DNA of 64,000 bases from Larix kaempferi (lineage: Eukaryota > Streptophyta > Pinopsida > Pinales > Pinaceae): positions 16,354,501-16,418,500 of the forward strand of contig BSBM01000643.1 of the NCBI GenBank assembly GCA_027924585.1. The letters run 5' to 3'. The translations under genes and the position numbers were made by a program. Shown here in pieces: positions 32,601-43,359 of this stretch (position 1 is its first letter; each line of letters opens with the position of its first letter). The notes beneath the pieces are model-generated. The model was not told where the DNA came from and ran no database searches. It saw nothing but the letters and a program-made list of their open reading frames with translations.

Positions 32601-33057
32601 ATATTTTAGACATTGGACTTTTCACCTTAAAAGTTTGAACATTTAAAAATGAAAATTACAATTTTCAAATACGAAATTGCATTTTTTGATTTGAAATTCA
32701 CACTTTTCAAATCTGAAGTTGCATTTTTTTATTTTAAATTCACTGTTTTCAAATGAAAATTTTCATTTTTTGATTTGAAATTTCCACTTTTGAAATCAAA
32801 ATTTGCATTTTTTTATTTGAAATTCACACTTTTGAAATCAAAATTTGCATTTTTTGATTTGAAATTCACACTTTTTGAATTGAAATTCATAGTTTTATAA
32901 CAAAAAACTGCAATTTTAAGGTTCATAAGTAGTCAAAAAACACACTATTCGAATAGAAAAATGCACTTTTCAAAGCCAATATTGCCACTTTCAGAACCTG
33001 TTTTTGCACTTTAGAAAGGTTGATATTGACACTTTCAAAGCCTAAATTCACACTTTC
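32601..33057 (+). repeat. AT-rich minisatellite tail
   Basis: Units of TTTTTTGATTTGAAATTCAC then ACTTTTCAAATCAAAATTTG repeat about six times with drift, then degrade into CACTTTCAAAGCC-type units up to 33057. It is homologous to 16555-16735. It ends where gypsy coding sequence begins on the other strand, so this sequence has replaced or been inserted at the gypsy reverse transcriptase start. Confidence 0.7.
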
Positions 33058-33790
33058 TTAGTCCAAAAATTGCTTAATATGTCCAAATTTAATGAAATTG
33101 GCGTTTGTTTTGCAGTTGGTTATATTCTTGAATTTATCCTGCAAGTCATAATATTTCTCTAAATTGGTTATTGACTTAGGAATTAAGTTTGAAGGAAAAT
33201 TGGGATCTGATAATGCTTTGTCATGATTAACCTCATCAATTGCTATGTGTTTGAAGGTATATTGAGCTATTAGGAAATCCAGAATCTGTTGATCATCATC
33301 AAACACCTTCTAGTTGGTGACATTGTCTAGGATTGAGGGTCTGTATACTAATTCAATTGAAAAAGTATCAGGAGATAGACCTTCAGGAGGGATGAGCCTA
33401 GAAGTGGTGTTATCCAACAAATCAGCATCGAAATTTTGAGATCTAGGAACAAACTTAATGTTAAATGCTGTGAAAGAATTGGTCAAATCCCTGACTAGCT
33501 TCTGATAATTTACCAAGCGAGGGGATATACAGTGAATCTTATTTCTAACATGTTTCACAATGATCTCAGAGTCCCCATAACACTCTATAACCTATGCACC
33601 CAAATCAATTACCTTTCCGAGGCCCTGGACAAGAGCTTCATACTCAACAACATTATTAGTACACTCAAATTCTAACCTACAGGAAATCATAATCTTGGTT
33701 CCCTTGGTATCTATGAATACACATCCTGCAACAAATCCTTATTTGGATTTAGATACATCAAAAAACAAAGTCCAAGAATTTATTTCTACT
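33058..33790 (-). pseudogene. Gypsy RNase H domain and linker toward RT
   Basis: Minus strand, continuing the protease frame after DVSKSK (stop at 33739) with FVAGCVFIDTKGTK, SCRLEFECTNNVVEYEALVQ, CYGDSEIIVKHVRNKIHC, FVPRSQNFDADLL. These are the RNase H signatures (CTNNxxEYEAL, GDSExI, N-D near the end). A second piece (33306-33058) reads IPKSITNLEKYYDLQDKF and TNCKTNANFIKF. In related plant elements, as I recall them, this leads into the reverse transcriptase. Here the sequence stops and repeats begin. Stops at 33739 and near 33307 inactivate it. Confidence 0.7.
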
Positions 33791-34749
33791 CTAAAATTTG
33801 TATTTACATTATACACATTATGTACAATTGAACAAGAAAATGGAACAGCAGTATAATTAACAATTTCAGATTGATTTTGAGCATTCTCAACAGGTGAAGA
33901 ATCAACAAGAAAATTCCCGAAATATGTATCAAATGCATAATGTTCAATATGTAAACTAAAGTAAGCAACAGGCTCACTAGGGTCATTCAGATCAGTGACT
34001 ATTTGTTTCATGTATGCCTCTCTATTAATATAAATTTTATTAGTTATTCCATTATAAGGGAGCCATAAATGGGACCAATCAGTGGAAAAATAGCCTCTAA
34101 TTTTTTGTGACCAGTCTCTACTCATCCACATGCAATAAGCTTTGAGAATGTCAGCAACTACGATGTCAATAGTCTGATGAATCCTAGGATCAACAGATAA
34201 TGTTAAAAGGACATTTTTCAATTCCCCAACTACCTTGACTCTTGATCGATCAAGCTGGACAATCTGGGTAGGACAGGGTTCCCAAGATGCATTAATCTTT
34301 CTACAGACATAGAGTGGCATAATGTTGGATGAAGCACCTGAGTCTATCATGCAATTGTGTACATTGCTATTGAATATATCAAAGGTGAGTAAAAAGTGAG
34401 GAGTCTTCTTCCCATATGGCTTTTGGCTATTTGGTCCTGAAGAAGTTTGCAAATTATCATTTTGAACTTCCCTTGATTTATTTAGAATCATGCTTTTGGG
34501 CAGATTTTCCCTCATGGAGGGTATTTTTAGGAGTTCAAACAAAGATATATTAACCTTCATCCTTTTTAGGTCATTAAGTAGATTATATTCAATCTCAAGA
34601 ATGATTGTTTCCTTTTGTGTTATTGCTTTTATTTTGTTGGGATTGGATGATAATGGTGGAGATTCCTGTGAAGTTTTCCCTTTACTTCTAGTATTGTAAG
34701 GGTGTTGCACATTAAAAACCATTTTAGGTTCAGATTCCTCTTCAACCAT
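33739..34749 (-). pseudogene. Gypsy protease with C-terminal connection to RNase H
   Basis: A 336-codon minus-strand frame. The N-terminal third is basic and polar (PYNTRSKGKTSQES). The retropepsin active site is DSGASSNIMPLYVCRKI, and LSVDPRIHQTIDIVVADIL fits the second half of the fold. The C-terminal part has SEPVAYFSLHIEHYAF-like sequence and ends NSWTLFFDVSKSK, the first strand of RNase H. The protease would cut the gag-pol precursor. A TAA/TAG stop after SKSK interrupts RNase H. The direct join of protease to RNase H in one frame argues that the missing RT is not a simple local deletion. Confidence 0.7.
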
Positions 34750-34791
34750 AGGTAATTCAGAAAAATAACTGATGGTATCAACATGTTGATC

Positions 34792-35589
34792 CTATTCTTC
34801 ATTAGGAGGTTTAGAATCCTCAGTTTGTTTTGGGGTTTTCTCATTGCTATCAGGGAAAGTTTGTGATTCAGTAGCCAGAGCTCTGAAAATGGAATAAATT
34901 TCTTCAGAAGATAAGCCTTCATTAGGATTGGGTGGGGTTTGATGTTGAGGAGGTTGATATGGTCTTCTGAAAGGTGGTCTTACAAACCCTCTGTTATTGG
35001 CTTGACCTTCAGTGTTGGTATTCCTCAAATCTACCATTTCATTGGAAATCTTCTATAAAACTTTCTTCATGCTATCCATATCAAACGAGTCTTTATTCTG
35101 CATGGTGGGTTTAGGGGCGTTTTCTTGCTTCTTACGGGATGTGGATGGTTGATCGAATTGAATATATGGGTTTCCTTTCGGACCAAACATATCCTTTTCA
35201 ACTAAAATTGCTTCAACAAAAGCATCCTGTAGGTTGTTTTTGTGAGCCCTCTTAACCCACATGGAAATAGGAATGGGTAGACCTTTGATATAATAGGAAA
35301 CCAATAATTCTTCTGCTGGAAGAATATTTTTAGGAATTATGTTTTTCAAATAAGAAAATATTTGGTTAAAATCCTTGACCCTTTCTTTTCCTTTTATCTT
35401 TAAAGAGTATAGATCCATGACCATATCTTTAGGAGTTCAACCATCCCCAAATTTATGGAGAAATAGGGTTTTGAAATCGACCCAGGAGGTAATGAATCTA
35501 GCTTCTAAGGAAAAGTACCATGTGGCAGCTTTCCCTTGAAAAGTGTAAGGGAACAATCTACAGACCACATCCTCATGTATTACACTTCT
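34792..35589 (-). pseudogene. Gypsy gag, C-terminal part
   Basis: The minus strand encodes HEDVVCRLFPYTFQGKAATW (interrupted upstream by copia-1 at 35590), FITSWVDFKTLFLHKFGDG, MDLYSLKIKGKERVKDFNQI, then SMWVKRAHKNNLQDAFVEAI. This is the classic retrotrans_gag capsid pattern. A proline-rich segment follows (RPPFRRPYQPPQHQTPPNPN). In-frame stops lie near 35425, 35053 and 34792. The N-terminal half is on the other side of copia-1 at 43365-44059. Confidence 0.75.
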
Positions 35590-36079
35590 TGTTGAATATT
35601 GTAACTTCTAAGAATATTATATTTGTACATTATTTATTCCGGAGATGTTTCATTCCTCCGAGGTAACCCTACTATGTATCTGGAGATGTTTATTCCTCCA
35701 GGGGTTGGTATTAACTAGGGTTATTAGACCCACCATGTGTGGGTCGGCCCTGTAGTTATATTTTAGGGGTTATTAGACTTCTCCAGGTGAGGTCGGCCCC
35801 AACAGTCTTTTAGTGAGTTGAGAGTCAAGTATAAATAGAGGAGGTGAACTCCTCATTAGTTCATTCACTCACTTGTGGAAGAGTGCGCACTTGTCTGGGA
35901 GATCAGCTAAGGAGTCAAAGGAAGGAGGAGCACATCTTGTATTTTGGTTGATCATCTTATTGAGGAAAGCTTTACTGGGTTTTCTACCCCATGAGGGTTT
36001 CCCAGGATATATTGTGTGTCTATCTTGTGATTATGCTTCTTTCAGTGATCTTGCTTGGCTATTTGGTTTAAACTTAACA
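35590..36079 (+). repeat. Copia-1 5' LTR
   Basis: TGTTGAATATTGTAAC at the start, AAACTTAACA at the end. It contains two hairpins, CGGAG...CTCCG (35640-35660) and CTGGAG...CTCCAG (35680-35701), two copies of a GGGTTATTAGAC...GGTCGGCCC motif (35718-35750 and 35766-35799) and a TATA box. The 3' copy at 42870-43359 looks identical. Confidence 0.97.
35830..35837 (+). promoter_or_regulatory. Copia-1 TATA box
   Basis: TATAAATA within AAGTATAAATAGAGGAGG, 240 bp into the LTR. The same TATAAATAGAG context occurs in the copia-2 (51331) and copia-3 (62366) LTRs, so it marks the U3/R promoter. Transcription would start about 25-30 bp downstream. Confidence 0.8.
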
Positions 36080-36091
36080 TGGTATCAGAGC
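36080..36091 (+). other. Copia-1 primer-binding site
   Basis: TGGTATCAGAGC directly after the LTR is complementary to the 3' end of plant initiator methionine tRNA, the usual primer of Ty1/copia reverse transcription. The same site follows the copia-3 LTR, and a one-base variant follows copia-2. Confidence 0.95.
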
Positions 36092-36545
36092 TAGACTGAA
36101 TAGGACATCTTTCACAAGGTAAGAATACCTCTTTCTCTCTCTTTGGTAAAGTTAGGGTTTCATCCCAAAGTTGGTATTATTGATTTTTGGTTGCATGGCT
36201 GGATAGCCCTTCTCAAGAGCTTTCTTTTGAGCCCTAGATCGAACTTTTTGGTTGGGTAGAACTCCGGGAATTCCAAACCCTAATTCTACCAAAAGTGCGA
36301 TACGTCAGATTTTGGTTTCAGAAAAAAGTTGGAATTTTTGAATTCTGATTACATGGATGAGTAGCCCTTCTCAATAGCATTCTTTTGAGCTATAGATCGA
36401 ACTTTTTGGTTGAGTAGAACTCCGGGAAAGTCAAACCCTAATTCTACCAAAAGTGCGATAAAATTCTGTTCCAGATTCCGGAAAAGTGAAAAGCAATTTT
36501 TTTTCAGGTAAGTCTGCTCTGTCTCTTGGACTCCCCCAAGAGAAG

Positions 36546-39500
36546 ATGGCTCCAAACACTAAGCTTGAAGACAAGCTAGAAGGTATAGAAAATTTCCGGG
36601 CATGGAAATACAGAATTGGTCTCATTCTTGAGGAGAATGATCTTGCTCAGTATATCAAGGAAGAAGTTGCAGAACCAGAAGGAGATGAAGCCAAAGAGAA
36701 GCATAGGAAGGATTTCATTAGGGAAAAGAGAATCATAGCTGATTCCATTAAAGACCACTTGATTCCCCAAGTGGCCTCCAAGAAGACTCCCAAGGAAATG
36801 TATGATGCCCTAGGAAGAATGTATGAAGGAAAGAACATCAATAGGAAGATGAATCTAAGGACTCAATTGAAGAGTACCAAGATGCACAAAGGAGAATCCA
36901 TTCAAGACTACTTCTCAAGGGTTTCACAAATCAAGGAACAACTAGATGCAATTGGTGATACTCTTGATGAGGATGAACTAGTGATGACTACTCTTAATGG
37001 CCTCACTAGATCTTGGGAATCCTTCATACAAACCATGTGTGCTAGGAAAGAAAGCATGAAGTTTGATGTAGTATGGGAGGATTGTGTTCAAGAAGAAGCT
37101 AGGGTTGCCAACAGAGAATCTCTTCTCAAAGAAGATGACCAAGCTTTGGCCACCCATACTAGAAGAAGAAGAACAGGTCATCTCAAGAAGGTTGACCACA
37201 AAGGATCTCAACACTTCTCTAGAAAGAGAAAAGGACCATTTCCAGTAAAAGACTTTTCCACAGTCAAATGCTACAACTGTGGCAAGCTAGGACACATCTC
37301 CAGATTTTGTCCCTCACAAAAGAAGAAGTTTGTCCACAAAAGACACCATGCACATATGGCAGAAAATGATAGTGAAGAAGAAGAAGGGGAAGAAGATGAA
37401 GAAGAAGAAGAGGTAGAGGTAAAACCTAAAAGGAAAAGAAACAAGGTGAAGAAAGAAGATCTAGAAGAATATGTTCTATTCTCTGCACTCTCTGGATCTG
37501 TATCTCCTGGAGAAGATACATGGCTCATTGACAGTGGTGCCTCCAAGCACATGACAGGTCAAAGGAAGACCTTCTCAAATCTTGAAGAAAAGTCTTCCTC
37601 ACAAAAGGTATCTCTAGGAGATGACTACCAATATCCCATCAAAGGAATTGGTGAAGCTAGCTACAAGCTAGATTCTGGAACACCCTTGAAGATGAAAGAC
37701 ATCTTATATGTACCAGGTTTGAAGAAGAACCTTCTCTATATTTCAGCACTAGATAAGAAAGGTTTTAGAGTAGCCTTCATAGATGGACAAGTACTCATGT
37801 GGTCCAAAGGAAAGACAATTAAAGATGCAGTTGTTATTGGTGAAGAAGAAGGAGGTCTCTATAAACTCAAGGGCCATCCAGAAGCTGCCCTTGCACATGA
37901 GATCTCTAGCCCCAGTGAGCTATGGCATAGAAGATTAGCTCACATCAATTATAAAGCCTTACCCTATGTAAGCAAGGTAGTCATAGGATTACCAGAATTG
38001 AAAGCTGTTCATGATGGCTCATGTAAAGGATGTAAGAAAGGAAAAAATATCAAGAACCCCTTTCCAAAGAGTGAAACAAAGACTAAGAACATTTTAGAGC
38101 TTATACACTCAGATGTATGTGGACCTATGCCCACCACTTCCTTAAGTGGGTTTGAATACTATCTTTCATTCATTGATGACTATTCAAGGAAAACTTGGAT
38201 ATAATTCCTGAAAGGTAAGAATGAAGTCTTTGGAAAATTCAAAGAGTTCAAGGCTCTAATAGAAAATCTATCAGACAAGAAAATCAAAACTCTCAGAACA
38301 GATAATGGCGGAGAATTCACCTCAAAGGATTTTGAGTACTTTTGCAAAGAAGCTGGAATTAGAAGGGAACTAACTACTCCTTACAATCCCCAACAAAATG
38401 GGGTGGCTGAAAGGAAAAATAGAACAATCATGGAAGCTGTGAAGACCATGATACATGACCAAGATCTTCCCATGTACTTATGGGCTGAAGCAGCCAAAAC
38501 AACAGTTTATGTGCAAAATAGATTATCTCACAGTGCTCTTGAATTCAAAACTCCAGAAGAAGTATTTACAGGTAAGAAGCCTGAGGTAAGTCATCTTAAA
38601 ATATTTGGGTGTCCTGTGTACATCCACATTCCAAAAGAAAAGAGAACCAAGTTGGATCCCTCAGGTAAGAAGGGAATATTTGTTGGTTATTGTGAAACTT
38701 CCAAAGCCTTTAGAATCTACATACCAGGTTTCCATCATATAGAAATAAGTAGAGATGTAACCTTTGATGAGGAAGCAGCTCTCAAGAAATCCAGAAAGTG
38801 TCAACTTGAAGAAGTTTATGAAGAAGATTCATCTCCCAGGATCTCAGAGACTGTTCACATCCCTGAAGAAGTTACACCAGAGGATCATGACATGCTGGAA
38901 CCACAAGAACCCCCTGTTGCAGAATTATCCAGGAAAAGAAGACCAGCATGGGCTAGAGATATTATTCAAGGAGCTGAAAGATATGGTGCTCCTGAAGGCT
39001 CCACTAGAGAAAGGAAGAAGCCAAAATTGGTATCCAACTACATGGCCTTAATGTGTGATCTTGTGGATCAACTACCTACTAGCTGTGAAGAAGCAGCTCA
39101 AAAGAAAGAATGGGTAGAAGCAATGACTGAAGAATACCAGTCAATAATGAAGAATGATGTTTGGGATATTGTTCCCAAACCGAAAGATAAAAGTTTGGTT
39201 TCTTCAAAATGGATTTTCAAAATAAAACATGCCGTAGATGGAAGCATTGAAAAATACAAAGCAAGATTTGTAGCCAGAGGATTCTCTCAGAAGGAGGGAA
39301 TTGACTATGAAGAAACATTTGCACCTGTTGCCAGGTATACTTCAATTAGAACTATCATGGCACTTGCATCCATGATGAAGTGGAAATTACACCAAATGGA
39401 TGTTAAGACAGCTTTTCTGAATGGTGTAATTGAAGAAGAAGTATACATAGAGCAACCTCAAGGGTTTGAGGTTAATGATGGAAGAACTCATGTATGCAAA

Positions 39501-40616
39501 TTGAAGAAGGCATTATATGGGTTGAAACAAGCTCCAAGGGCTTGGTACGGAAGGATTGACAAATTCTTAACTAGCATGGGCTTTACCAAAAGTAAAGCTG
39601 ACCCAAATCTTTATCTCAAGGTGATGGATGATGAACCAGTTATATTGCTGTTATATGTAGATGATCTTTTTCTAACTGGAGATGAGAAACAGATTATTGA
39701 AAGCAAGAAGAAGCTTTCTTCAGAATTCGAGATGAAAGATCTCGGACTAATGCACTACTTCTTAGGCTTAGAAGTATGGCAAGAACCAAAAGGAATCTTT
39801 CTAAATCAAGGTAAGTACACTGTGGAGATTCTCAAAAGATTTGATATGTTGGAGTGTAAAGCCATGGCCACTCCCATGGACTCCAACTTAAAGTTGTTAG
39901 TTAATGATTCATCAGAACTAGTGGACATAACTTTATATAGACAAATCATTGGATCATTGATGTACTTAACTAATACTAGGCCTGATATATGCTTTGCTGT
40001 AAATACCCTAAGTCAGTATCTAGTGGAACCTAGAAAGGTTCACTTAATAGCTGCAAAACATGTAATGAGGTACCTAAAAGGTACATTAGATTTTGGCCTA
40101 TTTTATGTTGGAAATCATGAACTCAGATTACATGGTTACTCAGATTCTGATTGGGCAGGAAGTGTCTCAGACAGAAAAAGTACCTCTGGCGGATGTTATG
40201 CTCTTGGATCTGCCATGATTTCCTGGTTCAGTAAGAAACAATCCAGTGTGGCTCTCAGTACTACTGAAGCAGAATATATAGCTGCCTGCTCTGCTAGCTG
40301 TGAAGCAGTATGGCTTCGGAAACTTTTATCTGGAGTGTTTGACTTAGAAATGGATCCCACTGTGATTATGTGTGATAATCAAAGCTGCATCAAGATGACT
40401 GAAAATCCTGTATTTCATGATAAGTCAAAACACATAGAGATCCGATACTTTTATATACGAGATATGGTGCAGAAAGGAGCTATCAAGCTGGAGTACATAA
40501 GCACTGAGGATCAAATTGCTGATATCCTGACTAAGCCTCTGTCTCGAGTAAAGTTTGAACACTTCCGAGACAAGCTTGGTGTAGTTCAGAAGAACCCTCC
40601 TCGAAAGGGGGAGTAG
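36546..40616 (+). pseudogene. Copia-1 gag-pol polyprotein, one internal stop
   Basis: A single frame of 1,357 codons starting MAPNTKLEDKLEG, broken only by TAA at 38202-38204 inside integrase. Domains by residue: UBN2-type gag (1-200); zinc knuckle CYNCGKLGHISRFC (242-255); a Glu/Lys-rich spacer; protease DSGAS (329); GAG-pre-integrase HRRLAH...CKGC (about 458-515); integrase catalytic D523, D586 and E622 (D-D-35-E, within HSDVCGP, RTDNGGEF, NGVAERKN); RT with YVDD at 1037; RNase H with SDSDWAG (about 1200) and STTEAEY. It ends PPRKGE. All catalytic residues are present, so the stop is the only visible lesion. It would block pol unless read through. Confidence 0.95.
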
Positions 40617-40714
40617 CTCAGTATCTGACAAACAAGCCTATCTCATCAATGATGAGATTATCTATTTTTCTACTCTTATTCACCTAAAATTATTTAGATT
40701 TAGGACTCTTGTAT

Positions 40715-41412
40715 TTTGATGTTAGATGTATACATGCTAGATACTTTTGATGATAGATGTATACATGGTTTTGATGATAGATGTATACATGCTTTTGATG
40801 ATAGATGTATACATGGTTTTGATGTTAGATGTATACCTACTTTTGATGATAGATGTATGCATGGTTTTGATGTTAGATGTATACATGCTTTTGATGATAG
40901 ATGTATACATGCTTTTGATGATAGATGTATACATGGTTTTGATGATAGATGTATACATGGTTTTGATGATAGATGATAGATGTATACATACTTTTGATGA
41001 TAGATGCATACATGCTTTTGATGATGATGATACATGTTGTGATGATGGTTATACATGTTTTGATGATGTTGATACATGTTGTGATTATACATGTTGTGAT
41101 GATGTTGATACATGTTGTGATTATACATGTTGTGATGATGATGATACATGTTGTGGTTATACATGTTGTGATGATGATGATACATGTTGTGGTTATACAT
41201 GTTGTGATGATGTTGATACATGTTGTGATTATACATGTTGTGATAATGATGATACATGTTGTGGTTATACATGTTGTGATGATGATGACACATGTTGTGG
41301 TTATACATGTTTTGATGATGATGATACATGTTGTGGTTATACATGTTTTGATAATGATGATACATGTTGTGGTTATACATGTTTTGATGATGAGGATGCA
41401 TGTTCTGTCTTG
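40715..41412 (+). repeat. Copia-1 arrays a/b: 24-bp and 36-bp units
   Basis: Array a (40715-41020) repeats TTTTGATGATAGATGTATAC ATGG/C, 24 bp, about twelve times. It changes into array b (41020-41412), whose 36-bp unit pairs TACATGTTGTGGTTATACAT with GTTGTGATGATGATGA, about ten times. Because unit lengths are multiples of three, long ORFs run through on both strands (units FDDRCIHG and CCGYTCCDDDDT). These are by-products of the periodicity rather than proteins with support. Confidence 0.9.
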
Positions 41413-41414
41413 AT

Positions 41415-41850
41415 GAACATGTGAAGGGATTGGATCATTCCTGGACTTCAGTCCGAAAGAAGAGCCGTATACGTATGTCTTCGATAATGAAGTTCTTGGT
41501 GAACATGTGAAGGGATTGGATCATTCCTGGACTTCAGTCCGAAAGAAGAGCCGTAGACATATGTCTTCGATAATGAAGTTCTTGATGAACATGTGAAGGG
41601 ATTGGATCATTCCTGGACTTTAGTCCGAAAGAAGAGCCGTAGACGTATGTCTTCGATAATGAAGTTCTTGGTGAACATGTGAAGGGATTGGATCATTCCT
41701 GGACTTCAGTCCGAAAGAAGAGCCGTAGACATATGTCTTCGATAATGAAGTTCTTGATGAACATGTGAGGGGATTGGATCATTCCCGGACCTCAGTCCTA
41801 AAGAAGAGCCGTAGACATGAGGTCTCCGATAACTGAATGACAGGACTGAA
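41415..41850 (+). repeat. Copia-1 array c: 86-bp units
   Basis: GAACATGTGAAGGGATTGGA starts at 41415, 41501, 41587, 41673 and 41759, an exact 86-bp period. Each unit also holds CATTCCTGGACTTCAGTCCG, in which GGACTTCAGTCC can form a small hairpin. The last copy is more diverged and leads into a unique stretch at 41850-41905. Confidence 0.9.
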
Positions 41851-41907
41851 TCGTCCCTGGACCTCGGTTCAAAATGTACGTGACAAATCCTAGAATTACT
41901 CTAGGTT

Positions 41908-42300
41908 ACATCCAGCATGAAACAGGGCTGGCTCTGTAGTTGTGATACATCCAGCATGAAACAGGGATGGCTCTGTAGTTGTGATACATCCAGCATGAAA
42001 CAGGGCTGGCTCTGTAGTTGTGATACATCCAGCATGAAACAGGGCTGGCTCTGTAGTTGTGATACATCCAGCATGAAACAGGGCTGGCTCTGTAGTTGTG
42101 TTACATCCAGCATGAAACAGGGCTGGCTCTGTAGTTGTGATACATCCAGCATGAAACAGGGCTGGCTCTGTAGTTGTGATACATCCAGCATGAAACAGGG
42201 CTGGCTCTGTAGTTGTGATACATCCAGCATGAAACAGGGCTGGCTCTGTAGTTGTGATACATCCAGCATGAAACAGGGCTGGCTCTGTAGTTGTGATAAG
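41908..42300 (+). repeat. Copia-1 array d: 39-bp units x10
   Basis: Ten nearly identical units of ACATCCAGCATGAAACAGGG followed by CTGGCTCTGTAGTTGTGAT. Only three or four single-base differences were seen across the array, far fewer than in arrays a-c, so it is recently homogenised. A single related unit occurs in copia-2 (about 57070, CAACCAGCATGAAAAAGGGT), which shows the unit predates both copies. Confidence 0.92.
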
Positions 42301-42374
42301 GATTGATCATCCTGGAACTTGATCTGGATTGCATAATCCATGGACTCATGTCCTAAAGAGAGCAGGATTGATCA

Positions 42375-42745
42375 TCCTGTAAATATGATCGTATGATGAT
42401 GATGCTGCTGATCGTGTGATGACGATGCTGCTGATCGTGTGATGACGATGCTGATGATCGTATGATGACGATGCTGATGATCGTGTGATGACGATGCTGC
42501 TGATCGTGTGATGACGATGCTGATGATCGTGTGATGACGATGCTGATGATCGTATGATGACGATGCTGATGATCGTGTGATGACGATGCTGCTGATCGTG
42601 TGATGACGATGCGGATGATCGTGTGATGACGATGCTGATGATCGTATGATGACGATGCTGACGATCGTGTGAAGATGATGCTGATGATCGTGTGACGACG
42701 ATACTGATGATCGTATGACGATGCTGATGACGATGTTGATGTTCC
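42375..42745 (+). repeat. Copia-1 array e: 23-bp units
   Basis: TGATGACGATGCTGCTGATC GTG repeats about fifteen times. Variation between CTGCTG/CTGATG and GTGTGA/GTATGA appears in a partly regular alternation, which suggests higher-order units of 46-69 bp. It ends shortly before the polypurine tract. Confidence 0.9.
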
Positions 42746-42860
42746 AGTAACTAGTCAAGTTACTGATGATGATGAATTGAAGAAAGCTTCCGATGATATA
42801 TAGATGATGTAGTAAATGACTCCTTGCTCCTACAGATGTTGTTATAATATCCTTCTCGTT

Positions 42861-42869
42861 AAGGGGGAG
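42861..42869 (+). other. Copia-1 polypurine tract
   Basis: AAGGGGGAG immediately before the 3' LTR (TGTTGAATATTG at 42870). This is the usual plus-strand primer site. Copia-2 has AAGAGGGAG in the same place at 57268. Confidence 0.9.
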
Positions 42870-43359
42870 TGTTGAATATTGTAACTTCTAAGAATATTAT
42901 ATTTGTACATTATTTATTCCGGAGATGTTTCATTCCTCCGAGGTAACCCTACTATGTATCTGGAGATGTTTATTCCTCCAGGGGTTGGTATTAACTAGGG
43001 TTATTAGACCCACCATGTGTGGGTCGGCCCTGTAGTTATATTTTAGGGGTTATTAGACTTCTCCAGGTGAGGTCGGCCCCAACAGTCTTTTAGTGAGTTG
43101 AGAGTCAAGTATAAATAGAGGAGGTGAACTCCTCATTAGTTCATTCACTCACTTGTGGAAGAGTGCGCACTTGTCTGGGAGATCAGCTAAGGAGTCAAAG
43201 GAAGGAGGAGCACATCTTGTATTTTGGTTGATCATCTTATTGAGGAAAGCTTTACTGGGTTTTCTACCCCATGAGGGTTTCCCAGGATATATTGTGTGTC
43301 TATCTTGTGATTATGCTTCTTTCAGTGATCTTGCTTGGCTATTTGGTTTAAACTTAACA
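42870..43359 (+). repeat. Copia-1 3' LTR
   Basis: 490 bp, with no difference seen by eye from the 5' LTR at 35590-36079. It ends AAACTTAACA at 43359, followed by the CTTCT target duplication. Confidence 0.97.

Noticed and set aside
35873-36094. 73-codon ORF in the LTR (also at 43153)
   Set aside because: It is an LTR leader by-product containing no conserved domain, and no equivalent ORF was seen in the copia-2 or copia-3 LTRs.
41908-42300. Regular 39-bp repeats resembling a CRISPR array
   Set aside because: Units are contiguous with no variable spacers, lie inside a plant copia element, and no cas genes are present. It is a tandem array.
40716-42758. Long ORFs (up to 233 codons) rich in Cys/Asp/His/Met through the tandem arrays
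   Set aside because: They exist on both strands only because repeat units are multiples of three or lack stops. There is no start context, no conservation between copia-1 and copia-2, and no domain.
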